NCBI GenBank assembly: GCA_003485885.1
Contig: DNHM01000017.1
Location: forward strand, 308-5,951
DNA from: Acidimicrobiaceae bacterium
GTDB lineage: Bacteria > Actinomycetota > Acidimicrobiia > Acidimicrobiales > UBA10347
DNA: 5,644 nucleotides
Reading direction: 5' to 3'
The notes under the pieces are model-generated. The model was not told where the DNA came from. It ran no database searches and was given only the letters and a program-made list of their open reading frames with translations. Below are positions 1 through 5,644 of this stretch, piece after piece; the first letter of the stretch is position 1, and each line of letters starts with the position of its first letter. The position numbers and the translations under genes were made by a program.

Positions 1-179
1 CCGATTATTACCTGCAGGCTTTGCGGCGGGAAATGAGAACAACGATCAAACACGTCGCAGACAACCAAGCACACCTGACAGCCAAACGTGACCGCATCGC
101 TGGAGCTGTGGCCGCCGTACATGCCCGGGTCGACCCGATACCAGCGTTCGTCGACATCAGCAGTCTTCCTTGGCCATAG
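1..179 (+). CDS. 3' end of an unidentified protein (partial, runs off left edge)
   Basis: An open frame enters from the left edge (first full codon at 3) and ends with TAG at 177-179, giving 58 visible residues. The piece is mostly helical in character and charged (LRREMRTT, LTAKRDRIAG), followed by a Pro/aromatic tail ending in SSLPWP. Third codon positions are fairly GC-rich, and the residue mix looks like a real protein, unlike the Cys/Arg-rich reading on the opposite strand at 8-211. An internal ATG at 33 exists, but I take the gene to begin outside the window. I do not recognise the family. It converges with the haem-monooxygenase gene, so it is not part of the minus-strand operons. The other possibility is a chance open frame. 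Confidence 0.5.
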   Translation, partial: DYYLQALRREMRTTIKHVADNQAHLTAKRDRIAGAVAAVHARVDPIPAFVDISSLPWP

Positions 180-291
180 GTCACGCCCATGACCCGGCAG
201 CCCGCAACCACTGGTTGTCGCCTTTCCTTTGCATGAGCTAGTCACCGTGACAGATTTGTCGGATCTTAGGTGTGAGGCCCCCGCGCACTGA

Positions 292-313
292 GGTTCAGGA
301 CCACGCCTGAGCC
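292..313. terminator. GC-rich hairpin between convergent genes, possible bidirectional terminator
   Basis: GGTTCAGG (292-299) and CCTGAGCC (306-313) can form an 8-bp stem with one G-U pair around the loop ACCACG. It lies in the 158-bp gap between the plus-strand gene ending at 179 and the minus-strand gene ending at 338, where a shared terminator is expected. There is no T-tract on either side, so it is not a canonical intrinsic terminator. Actinobacterial terminators often lack the tract, but chance is also possible. Nothing else recognisable was seen in 180-337. Confidence 0.3.
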
Positions 314-337
314 TGAGGAGTGACGAGATGCAGTCGG

Positions 338-694
338 TTATATGCCCGAGGCGGCTGCGCTGACCTCAACCTCGAACTCAAGCAGGGTTGCTCCCATGCT
401 CACAGGTTTGCGGGGGCTCTCCGCCGGCCCGTCCTCGTCGCCTTGTTCGGTTGATGACTGCGCATGACTGGCACGAGCCCCGTCGCCGTCGCGCCACGCT
501 TCGTAGCTGGCCTGGTCGCTCCAACGGGTGTAGACGAACCAACGGGTTTCGGTCTCGCCTGTCGGTCGCAGCAGTTCGAAACCTTCGAAACCTGCAACAT
601 CGGCCAAGCTCGTCATCCGAGCTGTGAATCGCTTGACGATTTCGTCGCCAGCTTGTGGTGGAATCTCTAGGGCGTTGATCTTCACGACACTCAT
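338..694 (-). CDS. mhuD: MhuD-like haem-degrading monooxygenase (ABM superfamily)
   Basis: A 118-residue protein of the antibiotic-biosynthesis-monooxygenase fold, very close by eye to Mycobacterium tuberculosis MhuD, which opens the haem ring in the cytoplasm and frees iron. Recognisable segments are the start VVKINA, GFEGFELLRP (residues 35-44), YTRW (55-58), EAW (65-67) and LLEFEV at the end. Residues known to matter in MhuD appear kept: Asn7, Arg26, Trp67 (MhuD Trp66) and His77 (MhuD haem-ligand His75). The family is about 105 residues long; the extra length here is an acidic, Ser/Pro-rich insert at about 79-98, just after the haem-ligand His. The ATG at 692-694 lies 12 bp past the stop of the upstream transporter gene and has no clear Shine-Dalgarno, so translation probably depends on the upstream gene. 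Family assignment is strong; haem as the substrate is inferred from the conserved residues. Confidence 0.9.
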   Translation of the reverse strand: MSVVKINALEIPPQAGDEIVKRFTARMTSLADVAGFEGFELLRPTGETETRWFVYTRWSDQASYEAWRDGDGARASHAQSSTEQGDEDGPAESPRKPVSMGATLLEFEVEVSAAASGI

Positions 695-706
695 GAACCG
701 TGTGTA

Positions 707-1909
707 TCAGCTCAATGGAGCGACCGCCGGGTCAGCGCCGGATCTGTCGATGCCGAGAAGGAATACGAATGCAATGGCAGGTAGTGCTGCCAAGGCCAGG
801 TACGACCAGCGAAATGAGATATCGGCCAGGGCGCCCACAACCGTTGGCATGAGTGCCGCCATAAGGGAGAAGAGAATCGTCATAATCGCGAGCGCCTGAC
901 TGAACGACCGGCTGTCGAGGCTATCGCGTACGTGGGCGGCGATCAGGGCAGGAATCGACGACGCTCCGGAACTGTAGAGAAGCGCCCCGGCAATGGTGGC
1001 GACCTGGCCGCCAGCAACGACACACAGGTTGGCGACCACAAGAAGTAGCAGCGTCGTGCGAAGAACGGTCAGGCGCCCGATTCGATCCGAGATCGCACCG
1101 GCAAACGGCGCGGCAACCATGCCAGCGATGCCCATCGCTGAGAATACGATGGGGCTGTTCGATTCTGCGACGTTGCCGTGCTCCTCGAGTGCGGCAACGA
1201 TGAAGGTGGCAAAGCCTGCTGACATACCACCAAACATGGCATAAGCCATGGTGACCTGACGCCACCTGGGAATCTGTTTGATGATGCTGAAATCGACGCC
1301 ACGGGCCACAATTCTCTCGGTCGGTGCAAACTTGGCGATCGTGAACATGGCCACCAACACCAACGCAGCAAACCCCAGCGCAAGCCACCAGATCGGGCGC
1401 CATAGTCGCTCGTCGTCTGCAGCACGCCGCCACGTGCTCGTGCCAATGCCAAATGCGATATTGGAGATGCCAATTGTCGAGGTGAGCGCGCCAATGACCA
1501 GCCCGCGGCGAGCTGGACTGACGTACTCGGTCGCTAGCACCGGTGCCGTCATCCAGATCCCGGCGCCAGCACCGCCGACGAGAGCGACCCCGATGGTGAG
1601 CGAAAGCAGCCCTTGTGCGGTCGATGTGATGATGAGCCCGACAACGCTGGTCACGACGGCGACCCGCATGATGGTGATTGGCTCGAGGCGAGGAGAGAGG
1701 AAAACCACACCATGGACACCCGCTACATATAGGACGAAGATGCCCGAGCTTGGGTAACCGGCTTGTGCATTCGTCAATCCGAACTCGTCGCGGATGCCGG
1801 TCAGAAGCAAGCCATAGAGCGACCTGCCAATGGAGTGCGAAATCACTGGGGTCATGCAGATGAGAGCCGTGATTGCAAGAGACCGCCGAGAACTTAGAGA
1901 TGCAACCAC
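707..1909 (-). CDS. MFS transporter, 12 transmembrane helices, possibly YbfB/YjiJ-like
   Basis: A 400-residue, strongly hydrophobic protein with about twelve membrane spans, a usual length for the major facilitator superfamily. The second half carries a clear motif-A loop, GAISDRIGRL (residues 271-280). The first-half equivalent is degenerate (SPRLEP, 72-77). A glycine-rich helix GGAGAGIWMTAP (112-123), followed by SPARRG (131-136), recalls YbfB/YjiJ-type carriers; that subfamily call is from memory and weak. The central cytoplasmic loop is near 192-217. The start is GTG at 1907-1909: an in-frame TAG lies just upstream (1919-1921), and the next ATG (codon 19) would cut into the first helix. 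No Shine-Dalgarno is visible before the GTG. The gene is 12 bp upstream of the MhuD-like gene and almost certainly co-transcribed with it, so its substrate may relate to haem, iron or a haem breakdown product. The substrate cannot be read from sequence. Confidence 0.85.
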   Translation of the reverse strand: MVASLSSRRSLAITALICMTPVISHSIGRSLYGLLLTGIRDEFGLTNAQAGYPSSGIFVLYVAGVHGVVFLSPRLEPITIMRVAVVTSVVGLIITSTAQGLLSLTIGVALVGGAGAGIWMTAPVLATEYVSPARRGLVIGALTSTIGISNIAFGIGTSTWRRAADDERLWRPIWWLALGFAALVLVAMFTIAKFAPTERIVARGVDFSIIKQIPRWRQVTMAYAMFGGMSAGFATFIVAALEEHGNVAESNSPIVFSAMGIAGMVAAPFAGAISDRIGRLTVLRTTLLLLVVANLCVVAGGQVATIAGALLYSSGASSIPALIAAHVRDSLDSRSFSQALAIMTILFSLMAALMPTVVGALADISFRWSYLALAALPAIAFVFLLGIDRSGADPAVAPLS

Positions 1910-1952
1910 GTTGGCGGTCTAGCTGGCCGAAGGCAGAGGTTCAAAATTGGGC

Positions 1953-1980
1953 GTAGGTGACCAGCCAACTGGTCGGCTAC
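1953..1980. promoter_or_regulatory. 28-bp imperfect inverted repeat between the two operons
   Basis: GTAGGTGACCAG (1953-1964), spacer CCAA, CTGGTCGGCTAC (1969-1980). The inner 6-bp arms and outer 4-bp arms are perfect, separated by two non-Watson-Crick positions. On the minus strand it lies downstream of the VWA-pair genes (stop at 2095) and 43 bp before the MFS GTG. It could end the upstream transcript, since CCCAATTTTGA follows on the minus strand as a weak T-rich stretch. It could also be an operator or leader hairpin for the transporter/haem-enzyme operon. Confidence 0.45.
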
Positions 1981-1981
1981 A

Positions 1982-1999
1982 GGTAGGGATTTTTCTACC
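1982..1999. repeat. Small inverted repeat GGTAG-N8-CTACC
   Basis: GGTAG (1982-1986) and CTACC (1995-1999) flank the loop GGATTTTT. It sits 1 bp from the larger dyad at 1953-1980 and reuses the same GTAG/CTAC tetramers, so alternative pairings between the two structures are possible. On its own a 5-bp stem is weak evidence. Confidence 0.3.
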
Positions 2000-2004
2000 G
2001 GCCC

Positions 2005-2028
2005 CGGCCGACGCACAGTCGGTGGCCG
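2005..2028. repeat. Bulged GC-rich inverted repeat downstream of the VWA-pair genes
   Basis: CGGCCGAC (2005-2012), loop GCACA, GTCGG (2018-2022), a 3-base bulge TGG, then CCG (2026-2028). This gives eight GC-rich pairs with one bulge. It is the first hairpin met on the minus strand after the stop codon at 2095 and could stop or protect the VWA-pair transcript. No T-tract follows. Confidence 0.3.
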
Positions 2029-2094
2029 ATGCTCAAACCACGGCCTTTACGATGCGCTGGGCTTGAAGCTGGGTGTAGCGAAGCAGGATTGTCG

Positions 2095-3024
2095 TCACCG
2101 CTTTTGCTTCGACCTTGCCTTCTTCTCTGCCTGAGCTTGCTCTCGCGAAGAAAGCCGGCGCGGCGGCGCTGGGGCCGCCGCGGGTGCCGGGTCTGTCGTC
2201 AGCTTCTTGAACGCTCGGAACGCACCAAAACCGAGTGCGGCCAACCCGAAGATCCACCCAATGAGTGGTGTTCGCGATCCTGGATTCGGAAACTCGACGC
2301 ACATCGGGTCAGGGGCGCATAACTGTGCCATCTGCCTTTCGGCTCGGGCCAGCCTCGACTGTGCGGTTGGTTCCAATGCGCTGGCGCTCTCGACAAAGCC
2401 GCGACTGTTTTCAATTTGGTTCTGAACGGCAACCAGCGTTTCCTGCGATCGGGCTTGTTCAAGCTCTGCGGTTGCCTTGGCCAGCGCAACACCGACAACG
2501 GCGTAACCGTCATCGAGCGTGCATGCATCGATGTCGCTGCAGTCGTCGGTCCCTAGCGCCTGGACCCCGTCGATCGTCAGCACGATCGGGTACTCGACGC
2601 CAATCTGGCCATTCGTCGCAAGCGACACCTTAAGGAACCATGCGTTCGTGTGGCCAGCGGGATAGGTGACACCGCTGCCCGACACAACAGCGGCGGGCCC
2701 ATCGACCGTGGTTAACGTTGGAGCGACCAGGCTGACACTGAGATCGACACCTCGATCGGGAGGCGAGTCCTGAAAGGCGACAGCAAAGTTGTACGGCGTG
2801 TTGTTTGTGTAGATGATCGAATACCACGCCGTATCACCAGTGACAATACGGTCCACGTACTGTCCCGGCGGAAGCTCGGGGGCATTGCGGAAGTCGGCGC
2901 TACCTACGACGACTGCTTGAGCGCCGGCGATAGGGCTCCACAGACCAACAGCGGTGACGATGGCGATGAGGGCTATGAGCACACCAAGAGCGGCGAGCCT
3001 TGTGGTGCGAGGGCGCAGAGTCAT
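2095..3024 (-). CDS. Membrane-anchored partner protein of the VWA protein (unknown family)
   Basis: A 309-residue protein of unknown function. Residues 10-37 are an export signal or first membrane segment ending near AGAQA. Residues 40-153 form a beta-rich extracytoplasmic domain containing PPGQYVDRIVTGDTAWYSI (52-70), a pattern resembling PPC-like beta-sandwich modules of actinobacterial surface proteins (weak call). Then come C162-x5-C168, a helical, Gln/Glu/Ala-rich stretch (179-236), a second C236-x5-C242, a membrane helix (253-271) and a cytoplasmic tail that is Ala/Pro-rich then strongly basic (LSSREQAQAEKKARSKQKR at the end). The ATG at 3022-3024 overlaps the TGA of the VWA gene as ATGA, indicating translational coupling, and AGGAG lies 11 nt upstream (3036-3040). 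The open frame extends back to 3120, but that would overlap the upstream gene by 100 bp and bury the signal sequence, so I reject the longer form. Topology and coupling are well supported; function is not. Confidence 0.85.
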   Translation of the reverse strand: MTLRPRTTRLAALGVLIALIAIVTAVGLWSPIAGAQAVVVGSADFRNAPELPPGQYVDRIVTGDTAWYSIIYTNNTPYNFAVAFQDSPPDRGVDLSVSLVAPTLTTVDGPAAVVSGSGVTYPAGHTNAWFLKVSLATNGQIGVEYPIVLTIDGVQALGTDDCSDIDACTLDDGYAVVGVALAKATAELEQARSQETLVAVQNQIENSRGFVESASALEPTAQSRLARAERQMAQLCAPDPMCVEFPNPGSRTPLIGWIFGLAALGFGAFRAFKKLTTDPAPAAAPAPPRRLSSREQAQAEKKARSKQKR

Positions 3025-5471
3025 GAAGGTGACGGCTCCTGGTTCGTTGCTACCTGCTCGGTCCAACTTGTGCCGTCCCACCACCGAAACTGATCGCTGA
3101 ATGCGGGGTCTTTGTACCAACCAGGCGGAACTGACGCAATTGGTGGTGGCTCGGTTGCTGATGGCGCAGGGGGGACAGCTGCGTCGTCGTCCGCCTGGGC
3201 ACGTGCTTGTACCGTTGGATCAGTTGCAGTTGGGGCTGCGGGTAGCTCTACAGGTGCTGGGCCAGACATGCTCTCTGGTTCGGTGGCGGATTGTGATGCG
3301 GGGACCCGCTCCGGAGCGGCTGCAGCCTGTGCGGCCGGCTGCACATCTGGTGCCTGCGCAGCTGCCTCTTCGGCCGCTCGTGCAGCGGCAATCTGCTGGG
3401 CAGTTGCTTGGGCCGCTGCATGCTGTTCTGGGGTGAACCTGTTGCCGATCGCTTGGGTAGCGACGGCTGGGGCTGCTGTTCCAGGAGCAGGTGATGTGGG
3501 GGCGGCTGTTGGTCCAGCGGTGGCTTGCATTTCAGGTGTTGCTGGTGTTTCGTCGAGCATGTCGACGTTCGTCAGAGCTCCGGCAAGTGATGGTTTCGTC
3601 TTGGTTGGTTGGTCCGAGGCAGTCGGCCGTTCGGGACGTTGTTCGGCTAACCCCGCGGTCGCTGCCTCAAGCTCGTCGTTCGAATTGTTGCCGGCGTCGA
3701 TCAGGGTGGGGATGGCCGCAGGTGCAGGGGTGAGATGCTCGAGCGAGGGTCCCGTACGTTCGCTTGAGCTGCTTTGCATGGCGACAGGTTCCACCGAATC
3801 GGTTGCATCGTCAGCGTCTCTTTCCTTCCCTTCGCAGCCGGAGTGCTTGGATGCGTCGTCTGCTCTACCGTCGGTGAGGCCGGCTTCGGTGAGGTCAACG
3901 TTGGTCGGTTCAGCGGTGTCTTTGGCGTCCCGCTTCAGCCGTCGGAGCGGGGCGAGGGCCAGAACGGCGCCGGCGAGTACCAACATCATGGGCAAACGGA
4001 AGTTGTTAGTCTTTGCCGGAGCAAGCGGAATGAGCTCCTCCAGTTCTTGAGCTCGCTTGTTCGCTACGTCGATTGCTTCTTGTGCGGCTTCGCCCTCGGC
4101 CTGAAGGCGGTCACGTTCTGCAATGAGGTCGGGAGGAGCAAGTTCACCTACGTCACCGGTGAGTTCCGCGAGAACAGCGTCAAGCTCAGCGGTGCGTTCG
4201 ATGATTTCCTGGGGATAGAAGCAGGCCTGAGGGGCTGCGCAACTCGTTGTTCTACCGCCAAATCCTGGTCCCTCAGTCAGGAGTTCGAGCTCATAGGTGC
4301 CCTCAGTCGTGGGGCCTTCAGAGTCGAGTGTGACCACGAAGTAGGCCTCGTGGGGGCCGTCTGTGATGCGACAGTCAGTGCACCGAATCGAGGCAGTTGG
4401 ACGCTCAGGCAACCCAGCATCGAAGTCGCCGTGTTCTCCCTGGAAGAATCGTTGGTCCAGGCTTGGTACATAGATATGCATGTCCAGCGCAATCCCAACT
4501 TCTGGCGGAAGCCCAAACACTGTCGCGGTGAAAGTGCCGCCCTCGGGCCCATAACTGGGCATGCGGTACATCCGCACGCTGTTCATATCGATGGTGTCGG
4601 TGTACAGCACCTTGACGGTGCCAATGTCATCGAGACGAACGAGGTCAGGAGCACTATCGGGAGAGGTTGTGCCTTGAATCGCTCTTCCGACGAGCCGCTG
4701 GGCTTCGCGCGGTGCACTAAGTTGCACGAGGAGTTCCGGAAGGACGCTACGAGCATCTTCAGGCGTCTCGATGGCGGTGTACGTGCCACCTGTGGAATCA
4801 GCGATACAACGCAGCTCTATTTCCGCTGCGGTGTCAGCCCGGAAACCCACCGTGATGACCCGATCGACTGCCCCGTCGCCGCTTGTGATCGCCTTTGCTG
4901 TCTCACACGGATCTTTTCCGAACGAAGGTCCGGTCGCTGCGTCGCCGTCGAGGTCGGCGTCGAAACATTCGTCGCGGCCGTCGGAAAACAACACAATCGT
5001 GCCCGTAGACCCTGCAGGGATATCGGTGCTGGCCTGCTGAAGGGCGAGCCCCATCGGTGTATCGCCAAGGGCGGCGAAGCCTTGGACCTGTGCAATCAGT
5101 TGGTCTCGTTGCAACGGTGCAACCGGCGAAACGACCCGAGTGTCGCTGGTGCAGCTTGCTCCGCGGTTCGCTGGGGTCGTTGGTTCGATCTGGTCGCCGT
5201 AGGTGCGGAGCCCCACCTGAGCGTTAGGACTCACGTCGGAAAATGCTTCGATAAACGCGGCTTTGGCGACATCGAGCTTCGTTCGCTCAGCATCGAATTG
5301 TTCATTCATCGATCCGGACAGATCGAGAACTAAAATTAATACTTCGTCAGAACTATTGTCCTGCGCGGCAGCCGACGGTACGCCGAACAGCGGGACGAGA
5401 GCAAGAAGCGCTCCCAGACCGGCAACAATTATAAGTGCCAACGAGCTACGGCTCGGATTCAGACGGTGCAT
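3021..5471 (-). CDS. Secreted, membrane-anchored VWA-domain protein with C-terminal DUF2510
   Basis: An 816-residue envelope protein. Residues 1-36 are a signal peptide ending in SAAA. A VWA domain (about 42-250) has a complete metal-ion-dependent adhesion site: DLSGS (Asp50, Ser52, Ser54), Thr138 in GDTPMG, and Asp164 in FSDGRD. After the last, an Asp-rich DADLDGD loop (171-177) lies between Cys169 and Cys189. A second beta-rich domain with several Cys follows (about 258-405), then C411-x5-C417, a helical coiled-coil-like stalk (422-481) and one membrane helix (about 492-511) stopped by RRLKR. The cytoplasmic part is about 300 residues of acidic, then Ala/Pro/Gln-rich low-complexity sequence, ending in a clear DUF2510 domain (PPGWYKDP and RWWDGTSWT, 782-807). 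I choose ATG 5469-5471 because GGGGG lies 5 nt upstream; the GTG at 5477 would leave no spacing for it. VWA domains usually bind ligands through a divalent metal; the ligand is unknown. The gene is coupled to the next gene by ATGA. Confidence 0.9.
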   Translation of the reverse strand: MHRLNPSRSSLALIIVAGLGALLALVPLFGVPSAAAQDNSSDEVLILVLDLSGSMNEQFDAERTKLDVAKAAFIEAFSDVSPNAQVGLRTYGDQIEPTTPANRGASCTSDTRVVSPVAPLQRDQLIAQVQGFAALGDTPMGLALQQASTDIPAGSTGTIVLFSDGRDECFDADLDGDAATGPSFGKDPCETAKAITSGDGAVDRVITVGFRADTAAEIELRCIADSTGGTYTAIETPEDARSVLPELLVQLSAPREAQRLVGRAIQGTTSPDSAPDLVRLDDIGTVKVLYTDTIDMNSVRMYRMPSYGPEGGTFTATVFGLPPEVGIALDMHIYVPSLDQRFFQGEHGDFDAGLPERPTASIRCTDCRITDGPHEAYFVVTLDSEGPTTEGTYELELLTEGPGFGGRTTSCAAPQACFYPQEIIERTAELDAVLAELTGDVGELAPPDLIAERDRLQAEGEAAQEAIDVANKRAQELEELIPLAPAKTNNFRLPMMLVLAGAVLALAPLRRLKRDAKDTAEPTNVDLTEAGLTDGRADDASKHSGCEGKERDADDATDSVEPVAMQSSSSERTGPSLEHLTPAPAAIPTLIDAGNNSNDELEAATAGLAEQRPERPTASDQPTKTKPSLAGALTNVDMLDETPATPEMQATAGPTAAPTSPAPGTAAPAVATQAIGNRFTPEQHAAAQATAQQIAAARAAEEAAAQAPDVQPAAQAAAAPERVPASQSATEPESMSGPAPVELPAAPTATDPTVQARAQADDDAAVPPAPSATEPPPIASVPPGWYKDPAFSDQFRWWDGTSWTEQVATNQEPSPS
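3036..3040 (-). promoter_or_regulatory. Shine-Dalgarno AGGAG of the partner gene
   Basis: AGGAG on the minus strand inside the end of the VWA gene, 11 nt before the ATG at 3024. Together with the ATGA overlap it fixes the start of the 309-residue protein rather than an upstream alternative. Confidence 0.6.
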
Positions 5472-5476
5472 TACCA

Positions 5477-5481
5477 CCCCC
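5477..5481 (-). promoter_or_regulatory. Ribosome binding site of the VWA gene
   Basis: A run of five G on the minus strand, 5 nt before ATG 5471 and directly abutting the alternative GTG at 5477. The spacing favours the ATG start. Confidence 0.55.
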
Positions 5482-5496
5482 GATCGGCAGCTGGAG

Positions 5497-5514
5497 CTCG
5501 GCCTTTAGGCCGAG
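5497..5514. promoter_or_regulatory. Perfect 7-bp hairpin in the leader of the VWA gene
   Basis: CTCGGCC (5497-5503), loop TTTA, GGCCGAG (5508-5514). It lies 25 bp upstream of the VWA ATG. No T-tract follows on the minus strand, so it is not a standard terminator for an upstream gene. It may be a leader-mRNA stem or a protein-binding palindrome. I did not find a convincing -35/-10 pair in 5472-5566. Confidence 0.45.
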
Positions 5515-5566
5515 ACCACCCAATTCTGGGGATAGTGGCGTTGCAGCGTTCTGCTAACCAGTCGGG

Positions 5567-5644
5567 TCAGGGTGTTGCGTAGGCGTCAAAAACGTAGGGT
5601 TCAAGCGACTCTTGGGCTGCAATCCGCCATTTGTGCCAGTTTCC
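5567..5644 (-). CDS. Possible C-terminal end of an upstream gene (partial)
   Basis: On the minus strand a frame enters from the right edge and runs 25 codons to TGA at 5567-5569. The residues (WHKWRIAAQE, then EPYVFDAYATP) look protein-like and rich in aromatics. A second minus frame is also open for 29 codons here, so openness alone proves nothing. If real, the gene ends 95 bp before the VWA ATG and could be upstream in the same transcription unit. Family not recognised. Confidence 0.35.
   Translation of the reverse strand, partial: GNWHKWRIAAQESLEPYVFDAYATP

Noticed and set aside
8..211. 67-codon minus-strand open frame
   Set aside because: The plus-strand frame covering the same bases reads as a better protein; this one is Arg/Cys-rich and has no recognisable features.
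241..251. Short palindrome GTCACCGTGAC
   Set aside because: Five-base arms with a one-base spacer are expected several times by chance in a window this size, and no promoter is nearby.
3025..3120. Longer N-terminus for the partner protein
   Set aside because: It would overlap the DUF2510 coding end by 100 bp and place the hydrophobic signal far from the N-terminus. ATG 3024 has the ATGA overlap and an AGGAG.
3112..4050. 312-codon plus-strand open frame rich in Ala, Ser and Gly
   Set aside because: It is the mirror of the Ala/Pro/Gln low-complexity tail of the VWA protein; GC-rich repetitive codons keep the opposite strand open.
3774..5333. 519-codon open frame on the plus strand
   Set aside because: It lies wholly opposite the VWA gene, is rich in Cys/Arg and lacks domain logic. 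The minus strand has a signal peptide, MIDAS and DUF2510, so this is an antisense shadow.
5472..5477. GTG start for the VWA protein two codons upstream
   Set aside because: The GGGGG ribosome site directly abuts this GTG, leaving no spacing; ATG 5471 has a 5-nt spacing.
5515..5566. Possible -35/-10 pair (TGGTTA, 17 bp, CACTAT) on the minus strand
   Set aside because: The -35 element matches the consensus at only half its positions, so it is not distinguishable from chance.

Overview
The window looks like a chromosomal segment of an actinobacterium. The evidence is a C-terminal DUF2510 domain (an actinobacterial signature), a haem-degrading enzyme very close in sequence to mycobacterial MhuD, moderately high GC content and GTG starts. 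An uncultured or environmental lineage such as Acidimicrobiia is possible, but the sequence alone does not settle the class. No RNA genes, mobile elements or CRISPR arrays were seen.

Layout, left to right. Positions 1-179 hold the 3' end of an unidentified plus-strand gene. Positions 180-337 are a short convergent intergenic stretch with a GC-rich hairpin. All other genes are on the minus strand, so transcription runs right to left. They form two pairs. The first pair (5471 to 2095) is a large secreted/membrane-anchored von Willebrand factor A (VWA) protein with a cytoplasmic DUF2510 domain, followed by a smaller membrane protein whose start codon overlaps the VWA stop codon (ATGA). After a 185-bp gap full of inverted repeats comes the second pair (1909 to 338): a 12-helix MFS transporter and, 12 bp downstream, the MhuD-like haem-degrading monooxygenase. 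At the far right edge (5567-5644) an open frame may be the last 25 codons of a further upstream minus-strand gene.

How they may work together. The two proteins of the VWA pair share one plan: N-terminal export signal, extracytoplasmic beta-rich domain, a C-x5-C motif, a predicted helical/coiled-coil stalk, one transmembrane helix and a charged cytoplasmic tail. This suggests an envelope complex that could link metal-dependent binding outside the cell to the cytoplasm; its function is unknown. The MFS/MhuD pair suggests haem or iron handling, with the transporter moving an unidentified substrate. Nothing in the sequence ties the two pairs functionally beyond adjacency and common strand.
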